Shown in pieces: positions 1 to 11,450 of a DNA stretch of 64,000 nt. How positions within the stretch are numbered: position 1 is the stretch's first letter; each line of letters opens with the position of its first letter. This DNA is from Syncephalastrum monosporum B8922 (Eukaryota > Mucoromycota > Mucoromycetes > Mucorales > Syncephalastraceae). The notes under the pieces are model-generated. The model worked only from the letters and a program-made list of their open reading frames with translations, was not told where the DNA came from and ran no database searches. The stretch covers positions 1 to 64,000 of the forward strand of contig JNEN01001207.1 of NCBI GenBank assembly GCA_000697355.1, read 5' to 3'. Made by a program: the position numbers and the translations under genes.

Positions 1-8
1 TAAAAAAA

Positions 9-42
<34 letters not shown>

Positions 43-908
43 CCTTGGGACAAAGTGGATGTGATTCAAGTGGGCGGCCAATGACGTAAATAAAACTTCA
101 TAGCCGAATGGATGAAGACGCGTATACAAACAAAGGAGAAACCAAAGATCCCTGGCGCAATGATCCGATAGGCTTTACACCAGAGAGGAAATATAAAGTA
201 GTGGTACTGCTTGCAGATAGAAAAAGTTGGTGTGTATAAAAGGTGATGTGTGGCAAGTGGCGTGGTGCTGTATGTATTGTAGGACGATGCAGTGCTTAAA
301 AGGGCAAGCATGGGAAAGCCAAAAACGTGTGGACTGCAGAACAAGAGGCCCCTGCCCTCCCCACTCTGGTCACACTTTCTGCTGCACTGTCATTTACCCA
401 ACGTCACAAAAAAGGTCCATAATACTGCTCAATGATTCGCAGCGGCACCATCAGAAAGCTTATGTCTGCTGCAATTCTACAATCGAGGGGTTTCCCCCGT
501 CTGACACAAAAATTATGCCTCGCTCCACTTACGATGATTTTGGCATTTTTTTGCCGCCTATTTTTCCATAAGATACCATGCAATTCTTTGTGTTCCACCG
601 GGGTTGCTTCCATCTAATGCAATTTGAGTCAATGATTCAGGTCTACAACGAGCAAAGGAGGTGAACAGCGTCCTGTTTTACAGCTGACGGATCAAGTGAA
701 AGCATAAAACACCCCCATTTTTGAATTTATGCTTATATGTGTGTATACGCACATCTTGGATCGGTCCTTCAACCTCCCAGTTTTCCATGGTGGCGAGAGA
801 CACAAAGTCAACGTGACCAAAGAAACTGAGAATACAAAAGGAGAATCACTTGGAGACCCTTCTTCATTTTCTCTCATTTTCTCTTCCTTACCTTTTTCGC
901 ATTATCTC
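1..908. other. Left-edge intergenic DNA
   Basis: The window opens with a poly-T tract of about 32 bases (11-42). After that there are only short, mutually overlapping open frames with no recognisable motif or convincing splice structure. A pyrimidine-rich stretch around 865-900 lies just before the next ATG and could be its 5' leader. I see no gene here. Confidence 0.6.
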
Positions 909-1667
909 ATGGAGACAGAACCAGTCGTACCGTTGACACCCCCAGACACTCGCAAACCGTCCTTCAGCTCCTCGACGGGCCTTGCCGGGCGCAAGCCGTC
1001 TGTCACCTTTGACTTGTCTAATCTGCCTTGCACACCACGCGAAGAGAAGGACGCTCAACTGCTGTCGCCTTCCAACTCCATCGACATTTGCGCACAAGCT
1101 GTGCCAGATACGATCCTCGTCGCTCTGCTAGACCGCGACGAAGAGATGCGGCAGCTCGTGAGCCATAACCATGCCTTTTTCTCCACTCTGCGCACCCACC
1201 TCCATCCCAATTGGAGCCGCTTCGAAAACACACTCTACTGCCCACGGTCACAGATGCCAGACGCCGACTGGATCCGCCGGATTGGCAAGGCCATGCAGGC
1301 GGCACCGTCCTTACTCCAGCAATTCCATGACCTTGTGGGCTATGTCGAGCAAGAGGACGATCACTCGAGCTACAGCGAGCCTTCAGTGGCTCACGTTGAC
1401 ATCACACGTCTACGGAACTACCCGAAGCGAGTAGAGAGTCTCCCCACTGCATACCCACAGCTCTTTGTCAACTGCCGGCAATCGATGACAGAAGACGAGG
1501 CCGATGCATTCAAGCAGCTCATCCTGACACCTCGGAGTAGCATGCCAGACGACCTTTGGGAAATGGCAATATATGACCAGTTAGACCGCTGGCCCAACCT
1601 GGTGGACCAGCTCCACGAAATCATTGCCTACGAAGTGGAGTGTGGTGAACACGGTGATGCCTCTTAA
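909..1667 (+). CDS. Hypothetical protein with two PAH-like helical repeats
   Basis: Single-exon frame of 252 residues from the first good ATG at 909 to TAA at 1665-1667. The frame is open further upstream, but only through pyrimidine-rich leader with no better start. The first 60 residues are Ser/Pro-rich and probably disordered. Two units of about 60 residues follow that look like an internal duplication. Unit 1 (near residue 85) contains PRSQMPDADWI and ends LVGY. Unit 2 (near residue 185) contains PRSSMPDDLWEMAIYDQL and ends IIAYE. Each pairs a PR-x-x-MPD-x-W core with a helix and a terminal aromatic. The spacing recalls four-helix PAH (Sin3-type) modules, but I cannot assign a family. The function is unknown. 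That it is a real coding gene is likely; the PAH resemblance is inference. Confidence 0.7.
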   Translation: METEPVVPLTPPDTRKPSFSSSTGLAGRKPSVTFDLSNLPCTPREEKDAQLLSPSNSIDICAQAVPDTILVALLDRDEEMRQLVSHNHAFFSTLRTHLHPNWSRFENTLYCPRSQMPDADWIRRIGKAMQAAPSLLQQFHDLVGYVEQEDDHSSYSEPSVAHVDITRLRNYPKRVESLPTAYPQLFVNCRQSMTEDEADAFKQLILTPRSSMPDDLWEMAIYDQLDRWPNLVDQLHEIIAYEVECGEHGDAS

Positions 1668-2127
1668 CTTTTCATATTCGTCCCAACCCCTCCCCCCCTC
1701 CACCCCGTCTGATATTTTTACTTGTAGTCTCCCCTTTTTTTGCCTCTCTCCATCATGATAAACAAACATGGGTGCCATACATAATATCCCTCTTTTATTT
1801 TCCCTTATCCTTTACACACGGCCAAACTGGAAACCTTGTATTTTCTGATTCAGTCGCCGCGATAAAAAAAAAAAATGTCGGGTGCGGGCCCGTGCTTCAG
1901 CCTTTGCCTCTTCTACGCGCCCGCCCTCTCTCATGTCACGAAACAGACATCGAGAAAGCGGCCATTGGCAGAAGCCGCTTTCTATGCTCGAGTCTCTACA
2001 GGCCTCTTCTTCTCAACTCACTACGACCGCCGATGCTGTATGTTCCTCCTGCTCCTACTAGACACTTGTTCATAAATAACCAATATATACCGGACAGCTC
2101 GCAGAATCAGTCAGTAATCTTAAGTCC
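1668..2127. other. Intergenic region
   Basis: About 460 bases between two plus-strand genes, with pyrimidine-rich tracts and an A run near 1865. A TATA-like AATATATAC near 2082 could serve the gene starting at 2128. No gene seen. Confidence 0.5.
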
Positions 2128-2534
2128 ATGACAAGCGATTTCAGCAGACTCGACACTGTGACCAAGTTTGAAAAGGTCAGTTGAGTGCACCTGCCCTGTT
2201 TCTCCAGAACAACAACGAACACCAGCTGACTCCTTTCTTCGTTCCTTATGGCGCAGAAATACGAATTAGTGTCTGATGCCGACATTCGATTAGCTCAGCA
2301 AGCCCTCACAAACAAGCTTCTTCCTGAAATTCAGGTGATCCTTGAGAATGCCCAAGCGAAACACGATCTTATGCGCAAGGAAGAAGAAGACATGGCTCTC
2401 AAGGTAATGTTCATACCAGAAAAAAGTCATTCCTGCATTAATTTCAATAATATTTCGTCTATAAGATTATGTACCAAGAGAAAAGGATCAAAGAGCTCAG
2501 GCAAGAGTTACAAAGCGCCCAAGATGGCCTGTAA
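2128..2534 (+). CDS. Small coiled-coil protein, three exons
   Basis: Exons 2128-2175, 2257-2403 and 2466-2534 encode 87 residues. Both introns have GT-AG borders and keep frame. The protein starts MTSDFSRLDTVTKFEK and continues as a highly charged helix: exon 2 has a lysine- and glutamate-rich stretch ending EEEDMALK, and exon 3 gives IMYQEKRIKELRQEL. The whole product looks like one long amphipathic helix or coiled coil. Its size and character fit a subunit of a multiprotein complex (BLOC, kinetochore or tethering type), but no specific family is recognisable. The ATG is the first in frame after a TATA-like element. The exon structure is well supported; the function is unknown. Confidence 0.6.
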
Positions 2535-3224
2535 AAGCCATCTCTCCCCTCCCATCGCCCTCCTCCGCGAAAAATGTACATACGTAACAGCACTAATAAT
2601 ACTGCATATACCTTATTGCTATTATCATGCTCTTATCAGCAACGATCAGTGAATGTCAGGCAGCAATAATAGGAGGAGCCTGTGTACCACCGAGCCGGTA
2701 GAGTGGGCTGTTCTTTTTTTTGGGAAATCATTCACCGTGGTCCAGCCGCCGAACTGCCTCATGATCAAGAGGAGTCACTGAGCAGCAGTGCCTCATATTG
2801 GTCCACTTCACTCACCAGGCACTGCCATACATCTGGGCCGCTGCTGGTTGGTCGCCCGCTTTTTTTTTTATTCTTTTTATTTGGATCTACCGAAACTTCT
2901 TCTGGAAACCCGTGTACAAACAAGGCATTATTAAAATCACTACGTGGTATGGAGATGCATAGCAACCCTTCACTCCACAATATTCTGCTGAATCAGGCGT
3001 GCACGAACGCATTGTGTTCTCCTTCGCCTTTCGCATCGTTGACGACCGTTTGATCTACTACTGAACTATGCATCGCACAGAAGCTTTGAAAGGTGTATAT
3101 AAATAGTTGGAGATGTTGCGCCAAATTATACAGACACCACTCATTGTTTACAAACAATAATCATATAAGAGGACGAACTATTTCTCTTCATCTCTTCATG
3201 TGAATGTGCTCATGACTCTATTTG
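2535..3224. other. Intergenic region between converging genes
   Basis: About 690 bases containing the 3' flanks of the small plus-strand gene and of the minus-strand P450. Open frames here lack starts, splice logic and motifs. No gene seen. Confidence 0.5.
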
Positions 3225-5435
3225 TCAGTATCGCTTTTGAAATTCGATATTCAGGTCAATAGGCCGAATGACACCGCTGCCTGTGGTAATGACATGGTCT
3301 TTGTGGGGAGAGCCTTCGGGAAGAGACCAAGTATACTTACGCACTATTTGAAATAAAATATACATATCTTCGTTAGCCATATTAATCACCATGAGATCTA
3401 CTACTTACAAAGCAGAGGGAGGAGAACGCGTTGTTCGGCAAGGCTAAAGTTCATGCCGATACAACTTTCATATGCGTTCGTCGTCAGACCGTTGCCTCAC
3501 TTGTACTAATTATTATCAACTTACTGTCTTGAGCCCGTACTGAACGGCATATACGCTACTCCACTGCTTGCGAGCTGTTCTGCTTCGCCACCGGGCGCAA
3601 AACGCTCCGGGTCGAAGACAAGTGGAGATTGCCAGTACTTCTCGTTATGGTGAAGCTCGTAGACGTTCAGGGCTACACGTGCACCTTTCGGAATGACAGT
3701 ATCGTTAACAACAGTGTCCTTGACACATATGCGTGACGGCATAGTAGAAACGGGTGGGTTGATTCGCAGTGTCTAAAAAGATACAGCATCCATGAAGCTA
3801 TGCAAGAACTGACAGGACAGGTGTATGTAGCATATGCGAGTGGTAATAAGTGATGATGTACTCACCTCTTTTATAATCTGATTGATGTAAGGCAAGTTCT
3901 TCGTCTCCTCCACCGTCGGTAAGACATCGCAAGGTTCGTCTCCAAAAACGCGAATAGCTTCCTGTCGAGCCTTCTCTTGGATATCCTATAAAAGACAATT
4001 ATTAATCGTTTCAAGTAGCAGGTCGTATGCTTCAACGTACCGGATTGACTGCAAGGTGATATACGGCATAAGCTAACGCGCTCGAGGTTGTGTCATGCCC
4101 GGCCAAGAGAAAGACGCACAGATTACTCTGTAAGATATGATGAGTATATCTCAGAAACAATAGGTACTCTCCACAGTATACTTTATAAACCTACCATCAG
4201 CTCATCATTGCTCAGTATACCGCCTTCGTCCTCGCTCTGCTCAATCATCAGCGTCAGAAGGTCCTTCTCGTTATCCTTGACATTTGATTTGGCGCCTTCT
4301 GCAAAATCGGCCTTTTTCTTCTCCACCATGGACTGCATCAGACCCAAGAGCTCTGTGAGATCCTGGTGCTGTCGGCGCCGATTAGGAAGGAGCCACAGGA
4401 AGTGTCGCTCGAGGAAAGGAAATAGCATATAAAGGGTTTGGAACATGCCGGCGTTGATACTCTCGTAGGTACGCACCCAGGGACTGAATTCTGACGCGAT
4501 GGCTTGGAAATCAAAGTCGAAGCCTGTTATCTATCACGTTAATTCACGTCCATGCGTATATCCATGCCATCTATTTGCATCACTGACCTGCCAATCCGAG
4601 GGCATCCAATGTCCAGCGTGTTGTTAAATTCTCAAACTGAACAACAGGTCCGGTTTCGTCCATGACCTCAAAGAGTTTGTGCGACAATCTGCCAAAGAGT
4701 TCCACGGGCATTGATCGATGGAAAGCCGGGTTGGCAATCTTCCTGTGTCGTCGCCATCTTGCGCCGCTCTCGTAGAGGATATTGGAGCCAATAAAAAATC
4801 TTCAAAATGGATTTAGCAAAACTCAAGCTCCCCTTTCCATCTGTCATTCTCGGACCTGCCAAATATTGTGCCACGCGCCTTCTTCTTGCGGTCGTCAAGA
4901 TCTTTCGGGAAGGCATCTATGTATGTATTGTGCGTACATGGACCGGAGGGACCAGAAGGTTTTTTTCTGTAAATAAGAGAGTAAACGATCAGATAGATCT
5001 AGCTTTACCTGAGCGGTTCAAGACTATCTTTGCAGCAGACGGGCTAGCGACGTGAATCGACCATCCTAGGTTATCATATTGCTGTAAGAGGGTCATATAT
5101 ATTAAGTCAGCATTTTTAGTGAAAGCATACGTGGGAAAACCAACCGTATAAAGGCCAGAGGTCGACTTGGCAAGGACGGGTAAGGACACACCATAAGCCA
5201 ACTCGCGAACAGATCGTTTCTGGAGCATTTTCGACATGTAATCGAAATAGGCGACACGCGGCAGATGGCGTGTACGGCGAGGTGGTTTGATAACAGCCTC
5301 ATTGATGTACAGCGCGGCGGCCAAAGCTACTGCAGCACCAATTGATATCGCTTTATTCTTCTTGAGGACACCTTGACTTTTCTCGATGAAAGGAGCAATA
5401 TACTGCTGGTATACTTCTAACACGTTAAATTCCAT
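3225..5435 (-). CDS. Cytochrome P450 monooxygenase, microsomal type
   Basis: Heme-thiolate monooxygenase that would use NADPH-P450 reductase at the ER membrane. Ten exons on the minus strand: 5145-5435, 5009-5081, 4856-4916, 4588-4799, 4195-4523, 4041-4127, 3866-3985, 3525-3772, 3409-3464, 3225-3343. They give 531 residues, the usual P450 length. An N-terminal anchor lies near residues 25-45. The WRRHR helix-C motif is present. The I-helix oxygen-activation motif is AGHDTTS (331-337), the K-helix ExxR is ETLR (391-394), and PERF follows. The heme loop is FSTGSRHCIG with ligand Cys475. All introns are GT-AG and in phase. No P450 reductase or biosynthetic neighbours are present, so the substrate cannot be guessed. 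The layout resembles CYP families expanded in Mucorales, but I do not assign a CYP number. Confidence 0.9.
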
Positions 5436-7394
5436 TGTTTGCGTGTTATGTGGAAGTTTATCCGGAGAAAGAAGACCAAGTATCGAAAAACGAAACGAGA
5501 AGAATCTTAAATATGATTCGAACGAGAAGCTCATATACGATTCTGCCGTTCTTCAGGCTCTGGCTTCTTGATCATAGTGCGTGCAACCTTTTGTTGTGTG
5601 ACACAGATTGCCCATTCCTGGTATTGCGCACGCTGTAGTGGTAGTCGGCTTATCAGTCGACGCTCCACTCCGCTGCTGAACTATCTACCTTGGCATATGG
5701 GTGTAGAAGAACCGGGTCGTTTAGGGCTTGACAGGTGACATCTTTTTTAGGTATGTAAAAGGTAAGCCCATCCTAACTGGTTTAAAAGTCAAAGGTCATA
5801 CATCCTTATTGCAAATTGAAATAGAGTTCTCGTGCACATGCAATGACTGTCCAACAACATCTTTTTTATCTCTCTGTGCGACGTTGAGGTGACAAGGTAC
5901 CTCACCCCAGAGTGTTTTGACTCCGAGAACCCGGTTGAAGTCAAGCTTGACTGACATGTATGCATCGCCGAAGACCTTACTTACACCCATGGCAAACGAT
6001 ATACCTGACCCTGTTTTTAGCGTCTTATACATAAACAGTTGGGTTATGCATATAGTCAATGAGCATCGATGATACTTCGCAGTTTCGGTTTTGTTGCGGC
6101 TCCAAACTAGTATCCATTTGTTGATAGACCGCAAGCGTGAAAATTTGAGCGCCAGCAGACAGGAACACGTCGCCTCTCTGTACATATCCCGCTAGAGATG
6201 TCACTCTCCGAGAAAAACAAAAGAAAGGATGACATCGGAAAGCTTAGGCTTACCGCATCTCTGGTAATGTAGTGTGACATGTGTAATGGTTAGGGTTTTG
6301 ACAAGCCGAAAATAATCGCTAATACACAGTGGTTAACACTTCTTCAATCGATGCACTATACAAGTAGATCTGTCAAGTCGTTATGCATCACGTAGGATCG
6401 TATATTTTTCATACCTGCGTTGATATACATAATGGTTTGGTGCTTTTGGCTAATGCATTTGATTACGTACGAGAATATTCTCACAGGCAAGTGCATGATC
6501 GTTACAAGAGTGCGTGCCTTCAAATCACACTGTGAAGTAGGCAGATAACTCATATGCGTAGGCGCTATAAAACTCTGATGAAAAGATAGAGTGAGAAATC
6601 ACAGCTGGGTGGTCATCCGTAACACCCTCGTGCGTTATCGTTTCGCACATGGACGGTGTGCTGATGAATTATTTATGATGTACTGCGTACATGCTAATGG
6701 ACGCATGCCTCTATAGACTTACGTAGCGGTCAATTAATTACATAAACCTTACTAGAGTGAATACGCAATAGAAGGTACCTTTATGCATGCGGTTTAGGCA
6801 TGCTGTACGGTCGGTAAATCAGACGCAGTGCATATACATACAAAGCAGAGCAAGGAGACCCAAAGAAAAGGTATTTAGATGAGAAGATGAAATTAGTCGC
6901 TTTCGTGCACGCCTGTCCGGGAAGAGAGTAGACAGATCCAGACGGGTGAACATGAAAGAAAACAACAAATTTCAGGCAGATAAAGTAATTAAAACATGGA
7001 TCTAAAGGAAGAAGGTGCGGAGAACTGCGGTTCTGTGCCCGGTGCAAAAGGAATTTTTACCTTCTCGGGTTGTTTCTTTTCTTTCACGTACTTGTCTCGT
7101 TCATGTTCAGCCCATTCAGACAACTTCTACTCCATTCTTCCGTTCAATAACTTGTTTCCTTTCTTTCCAAAGCATTCTCCATATACATTCACAAAAATAC
7201 ACAAAATCCCCAGCAACCCCGATTCATAACCACACGGAAACATTGCTCACGCCCTTCACGACTTAACATATTCTTATCTTTCACACGTCTTTTCTTGTCG
7301 GACGCATTCGTACAAAGCACACATTGCATCTTCCTCGGCACACGCCACTCTGTAAATACAACTACACGCACGTTCATGCCATTCTCTTCTGTTG
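5436..7394. other. Long gene-poor stretch with possible gene relic
   Basis: About 2 kb between the P450 start and the RasGEF gene. A 129-codon minus-strand frame at 5796-6185 has a moderately protein-like second half (GDAYMSVKLDFNRVLGVK) but no clean start, exon partner or recognised domain, so it may be a decayed gene. Near the right end (7100-7390) is a pyrimidine-rich leader for the next gene. Nothing else is supported. Confidence 0.4.
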
Positions 7395-10316
7395 ATGGAC
7401 CAGCCACACCACGTCTTGTCTGAAGCTGCCCACTTGCTTGACGAGGGTCATGTCAAGGTGAGTTTCCTCTCATATGATTTTGTCTGGTATCTAATCATAG
7501 CATGACAAAATATCAAATACGAAATACAAAATACGCCCATATTGACTACATAATGTGCCATGATTAGGATGCCTACGCGCGGCTACTATCTGCCATCGAG
7601 CTATCGACACAGCAACTCCATGGCGTTAAATTTGTGCACCATAGTAAGTCATTTTTGTTGGCGTAGGGGTGACAAGGAGAACCACGTCTGTTTTTTCTGA
7701 AAAGAAAGAAAGGAAGGAAGGAAGGAAGGGGAGCTAAACTATTCGATTGCAGCTGTTGTAGGCAGGCCAGCCCAGTATGACGAGGCATTAACGACCATAC
7801 GATCCAGCCTTGTTTGTCTCGAGAAAATCGTTGCTGAGCACTCGCCCGCCCCCCTGCCACCCAAGACAACATTCCCCCACGAGCCATTGAATGGCATCAA
7901 TCTGCCCACGCCTATCCAAGAGCAGCCGACCGGTGAAAGTGACACACAAAGTCTCCGGAGCGACCGGAGCAACAACAACTGGACAAAGACACCTCCGCCT
8001 CTCCCACCGAAACCACCTAGAATCCATAAACCTGCCATCCCACCTAAACCAAGCAAGCTGCCGGCAGCTGCTGCTGTTCCTCCTCCTCCACCTCCGCCCC
8101 ATCCTCCGCAGCCTTCTTCCTCCGCCCTGTCTTCGGCCTCTTCGGCCTCTGCCTCTGCCTCTGCCTCTGCCTCTGTCTCTCCCCCATCGGCTTTCCTGCC
8201 TCAGACGCCTGCCTCCGTGTTTGCAAAGCGCAACAACCGTGCACGAGGCAATTCCGTCAGCTTTGCGGAACAAACAAGTGATCATGAGATCTCCGACGAC
8301 GATGACCCCATCCAAGACCCCATCCAGGACGATGAGTACGACGATGACGACGATGACGACGATATCTTAGACTTTGAAGGAGCCACAGGTACGAACGAAG
8401 CAGAGAGAGTGCACAGGACGTTGTTGTTTGGCTCACATGTCACAGACGAAGACTCTCGGAGTGTACCCGATAAACTCATCAACGACATGCCCGCCCGACC
8501 GCACACCATGACCGACGCACATTCCCAAATGCCCGTCATAGATACCCGTCCCCGGTCACTCACCGCTTCCCATCACGATCGCCCCGCGCGCTCACCGGTC
8601 GACGCCCTGGCTGACTCGATCGTCGATCCTCGCAACCTCGTACCTGCACAGACAAACACAGGTGACAGCCTAGCTCCGCCCTCGGCTACACAAACCACAG
8701 ACTATGTTCCCAACATCCCGATGCCGCCCCTCCTTTCGACCCATCGCAGACTGCAGGACCAGCTAGATGACCTGGAAGAGTCGCTCGAGGAGTGCAAGGC
8801 CAGAAAACGTGCGCTCAATGTCACCCCTGGCGCTGCCGGCCAGGACAGAAAGACGGCGGCCTTGGACCGCGAGCTGGGCGATACCATCCTGCAACGTACG
8901 GCAGCCGTGGCAGAAACTAGGGAAACCTTAAACAAGGTGCGCACACTCTACATGAGCGCGGCTACCGTTCCCAGCTTGATGCAATTCCCGCCCCACCTCG
9001 TTGCCTATCAGCTCACCTTGATCGAGGCCTCCATCTTCCATGATATACCTCCGGAGGCCCTCCTCGCTCATTCACCACGCACACCGCACGCCAAGGTGGT
9101 TGCCTCAACCGACTTTTTCAATTATATTACGCGCGCAATCGAGCACTCGATCCTGCTGCCGCAGGAAGCGTCGCGAAGGGCAGAGCTCATCAATCGCTGG
9201 ATCAAAGTCGCGACAAAATGCCTTGCGCTCAGCAACTATCAAACCCTCAAAGCCATTGTGTCTGCGCTAGGCACACCTCCTGTACAGCGCCTGCGGCGCA
9301 CCTGGGACTGTATTCCAAAGAAGAGGATGGGAAGACTGGAGCTTTTGAATGTCCTAATGTCGGAAGCAGACAATTACGGCCGGTATAGAGAACATATGGG
9401 GCTCGAGAACCGACGCCGGTGGAACAAGCCAGTGGTGCCGTTTCTGGGTGTCTTTATTCATGACATAACCTACCTCCTCGCTGCCGTCAAAGGATCTGCT
9501 GAAGGCGATTCGCGCGTTCAGGACATCCTCACGCTCATCCGCGGCTTCCAAAGGGCCCCCAGGTACCCACAGCGACTCCCGTCATCCTACGTCAAGGCAT
9601 CCAAGAAGCACTCGTTCCGACCGAACGTGATCACCAATGCGCTTCATCGCAGTTCGTCTGCCAAGAATCGCATGAGCAACTCGACCCTCTTTGGCGTAGA
9701 CGTCGAGGACCAGGACAAGAGCGTTGAGCTCGAGCAGCAGCTGATTACTCAGTACCTCCTTATGCGGCCATGGGTGCACGAAAAAATCATTGACGAGCTC
9801 AGTCTGCTTCGCGAGCCGCCGAAACCACGGGCCAACACATCGCCGGCCTACGGACGGTCCAACACCAACAGCAGCAGCGCCGCCCACATGAGCACCAACT
9901 CGCACACGAGCTCGATCTTGAGCAACGCAAGCTCGCTTGTGCGTCTCAGCAGCAGCTACAGCACCAACACGTCCACAACGAGCTGGGAAGAACAGCAAGA
10001 TGATACCACCAAGCGCACCGGGTTCTGGCCCTTCCGCAAGAGCTCAGAGATGAACCGCCCAACGACGCTTCAGTCCGATATCTATGTCGAGCGGCGGCGC
10101 AGCAACAGTACCTGGAGCGATGATGATGAAGACGAAGATGACCAGACGGTGATGAGCGTGACGCGCGAGGGCGCGCAACCGCGGTCGTCTGAATCGATTC
10201 CCAGCCGGGCAGCTGCGTCGACCAACAAGCTCCTGTCAGGACACGTGCGCAGTCTTTCTTTGCCGTCAGCACGGCCAAGCGTACTCGCCGATTCTGGTAC
10301 ACCGCGCAAGAAATAG
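7395..10316 (+). CDS. Ras guanine nucleotide exchange factor (RasGEF/CDC25 domain)
   Basis: Activates a Ras-type GTPase by GDP release. Exons 7395-7457, 7568-7643 and 7753-10316 give 900 residues. The first 85 residues (MDQPHHVLSEAAHLLDEG onward) form a helical MIT-like module. A long disordered segment follows with poly-proline runs, an Ala/Ser repeat from a (GCCTCT)n tract near 8143-8178, and an acidic DDDDDDD stretch. A predicted coiled coil lies near residues 390-440. The catalytic RasGEF domain spans about 455-680: it begins FPPHLVAYQLTLIEASIF and contains the expected helical-hairpin region (NYQTLKAIVSAL) and VPFLGVFIHDITYL. The C terminus is Ser/Asn-rich. I saw no separate RasGEF-N domain. 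It converges with the Nudix gene 68 bp away. Confidence 0.88.
8143..8178 (+). repeat. GCCTCT hexanucleotide microsatellite inside the RasGEF gene
   Basis: Tandem GCCTCT-type units encode an alternating Ala/Ser run in the disordered N-terminal half of the RasGEF protein. Such tracts vary in length between strains. Confidence 0.6.
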
Positions 10317-10384
10317 ACGTTTTGTATTTTGTCTGACTCTATCCAAGGGGATGCTACGTTACGTGATTGCATGATGGCTCTTGT

Positions 10385-11223
10385 TTAGGAGTAATGTTCG
10401 GGTATGATCTTGCGAAAGACGCCTATAGGGAAGGGAGACACATGGGAAGGGCGGATGCGTAAGACAGGTTAGAAGGTAGAAGAGGGTGAGTGGAGATGTC
10501 CTTACCGTCCAAGATGAAGGAAGTCAGACCCCAGATTTCGCGCTCGCCTTCAATGTGGTCCGGCACTTTGAAGACGGTATAAGAATGCTTGGTGTTGCGA
10601 AAGACGCGTGTTTCGCGAACATCGGGCCGGATGAGGTATTCGATGGGCAGTGTAAAGACTGAGGACACTTCGTCTGGGTTGAACCGTACCTCGGCCGCAT
10701 CAATCGGGTTTCTAATGAAGCCTAGGAATGGATGCACGCGTAGCGACCCTGTCCGGTTGGGCATGGGCGAGTAGCATCCCAAAACATCAATAGCGGAGGG
10801 GGGTAGGCCGACCTCTTCGTGGGTTTCTCGCAGAGCAGTGTCTTCCAAAGAAGCGTCGGTGGGATCTATCAGAAAAGAAGAGTGTTCATATGTCTCGTTG
10901 GTGACAGCGTGGAAAAATATACCTGCTTTACCGCCAGGGAAGCTATAATAATCAGAGTCGTGTGTTGTTAGACGGCCTACATACAATGGACCCTCCCATG
11001 TGTGATCTTGTTACCTGACTTCACCCCGATGCGTGCGCAAGTTGAGATTGCGAATGGTGAAAAGAACACTGGGGACGCCTTGATGCGTATTGCAGAGGGC
11101 CATGAGGACAGCCGCCTCGCGGACTTGCGGCTGGTAGACAAACTTGTACTTGGGGACGTTCAGCAAGCGTCTGGAGAAGAGGGACAGGGTCTGTGTCTCG
11201 AGCGCTCGTCCAAGTGGCTGCAT
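10385..11223 (-). CDS. Nudix hydrolase, CoA pyrophosphatase (PCD1/NUDT7-like)
   Basis: Predicted to cleave CoA or its derivatives to 3',5'-ADP and phosphopantetheine, in peroxisomes or mitochondria. Exons 11015-11223, 10923-10942, 10506-10865 and 10385-10422 give 208 residues. The second exon is only 20 nt and carries SFPGGKA, the start of the signature. The joined Nudix box is GGKADPTD followed by REThEEVGL (Arg89, Glu93 and Glu94), with the loop spacing typical of the CoA-specific subgroup. The upstream REAAVLMALC strand also fits that group. The start at 11223 is the first in-frame ATG; an extra 5' exon cannot be excluded. No clear PTS1 signal is seen (it ends HYS). Confidence 0.82.
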
Positions 11224-11450
11224 ATGTAAGTGTTCTGTTAGAGGAGGGTGGATGCGGGAAAGGGCAGTGAGGAAAGTGACACAACAAAAACATTGCACCT
11301 TTTCGGGTGTGTCTCGCTAGACCCTTTACTTGAACCCGCCTATGATCCATCTCTTTTATTGTTCTTCTTTGGATCGCCTCTCCTCCTCCTCCTCCTCCTC
11401 TGTCTCTTTTCTCTCTCTCTTCCCCTCCCCTCATCGTCAATCCGCCTTGC

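Noticed and set aside
5796..6185. 129-codon minus-strand frame next to the P450 gene
   Set aside because: No clean start, no partner exon and no recognised motif; possibly a relic but not supportable as a gene.
7788..8315. Minus-strand frames rich in Gly and Arg opposite the poly-proline part of the RasGEF gene
   Set aside because: They are complements of the Pro/Ala/Ser-coding repeats and contain no domain.
9582..9998. 138-codon minus-strand frame within the RasGEF gene
   Set aside because: Shadow of the coding strand; Arg/Val/Ala-rich with no motif.
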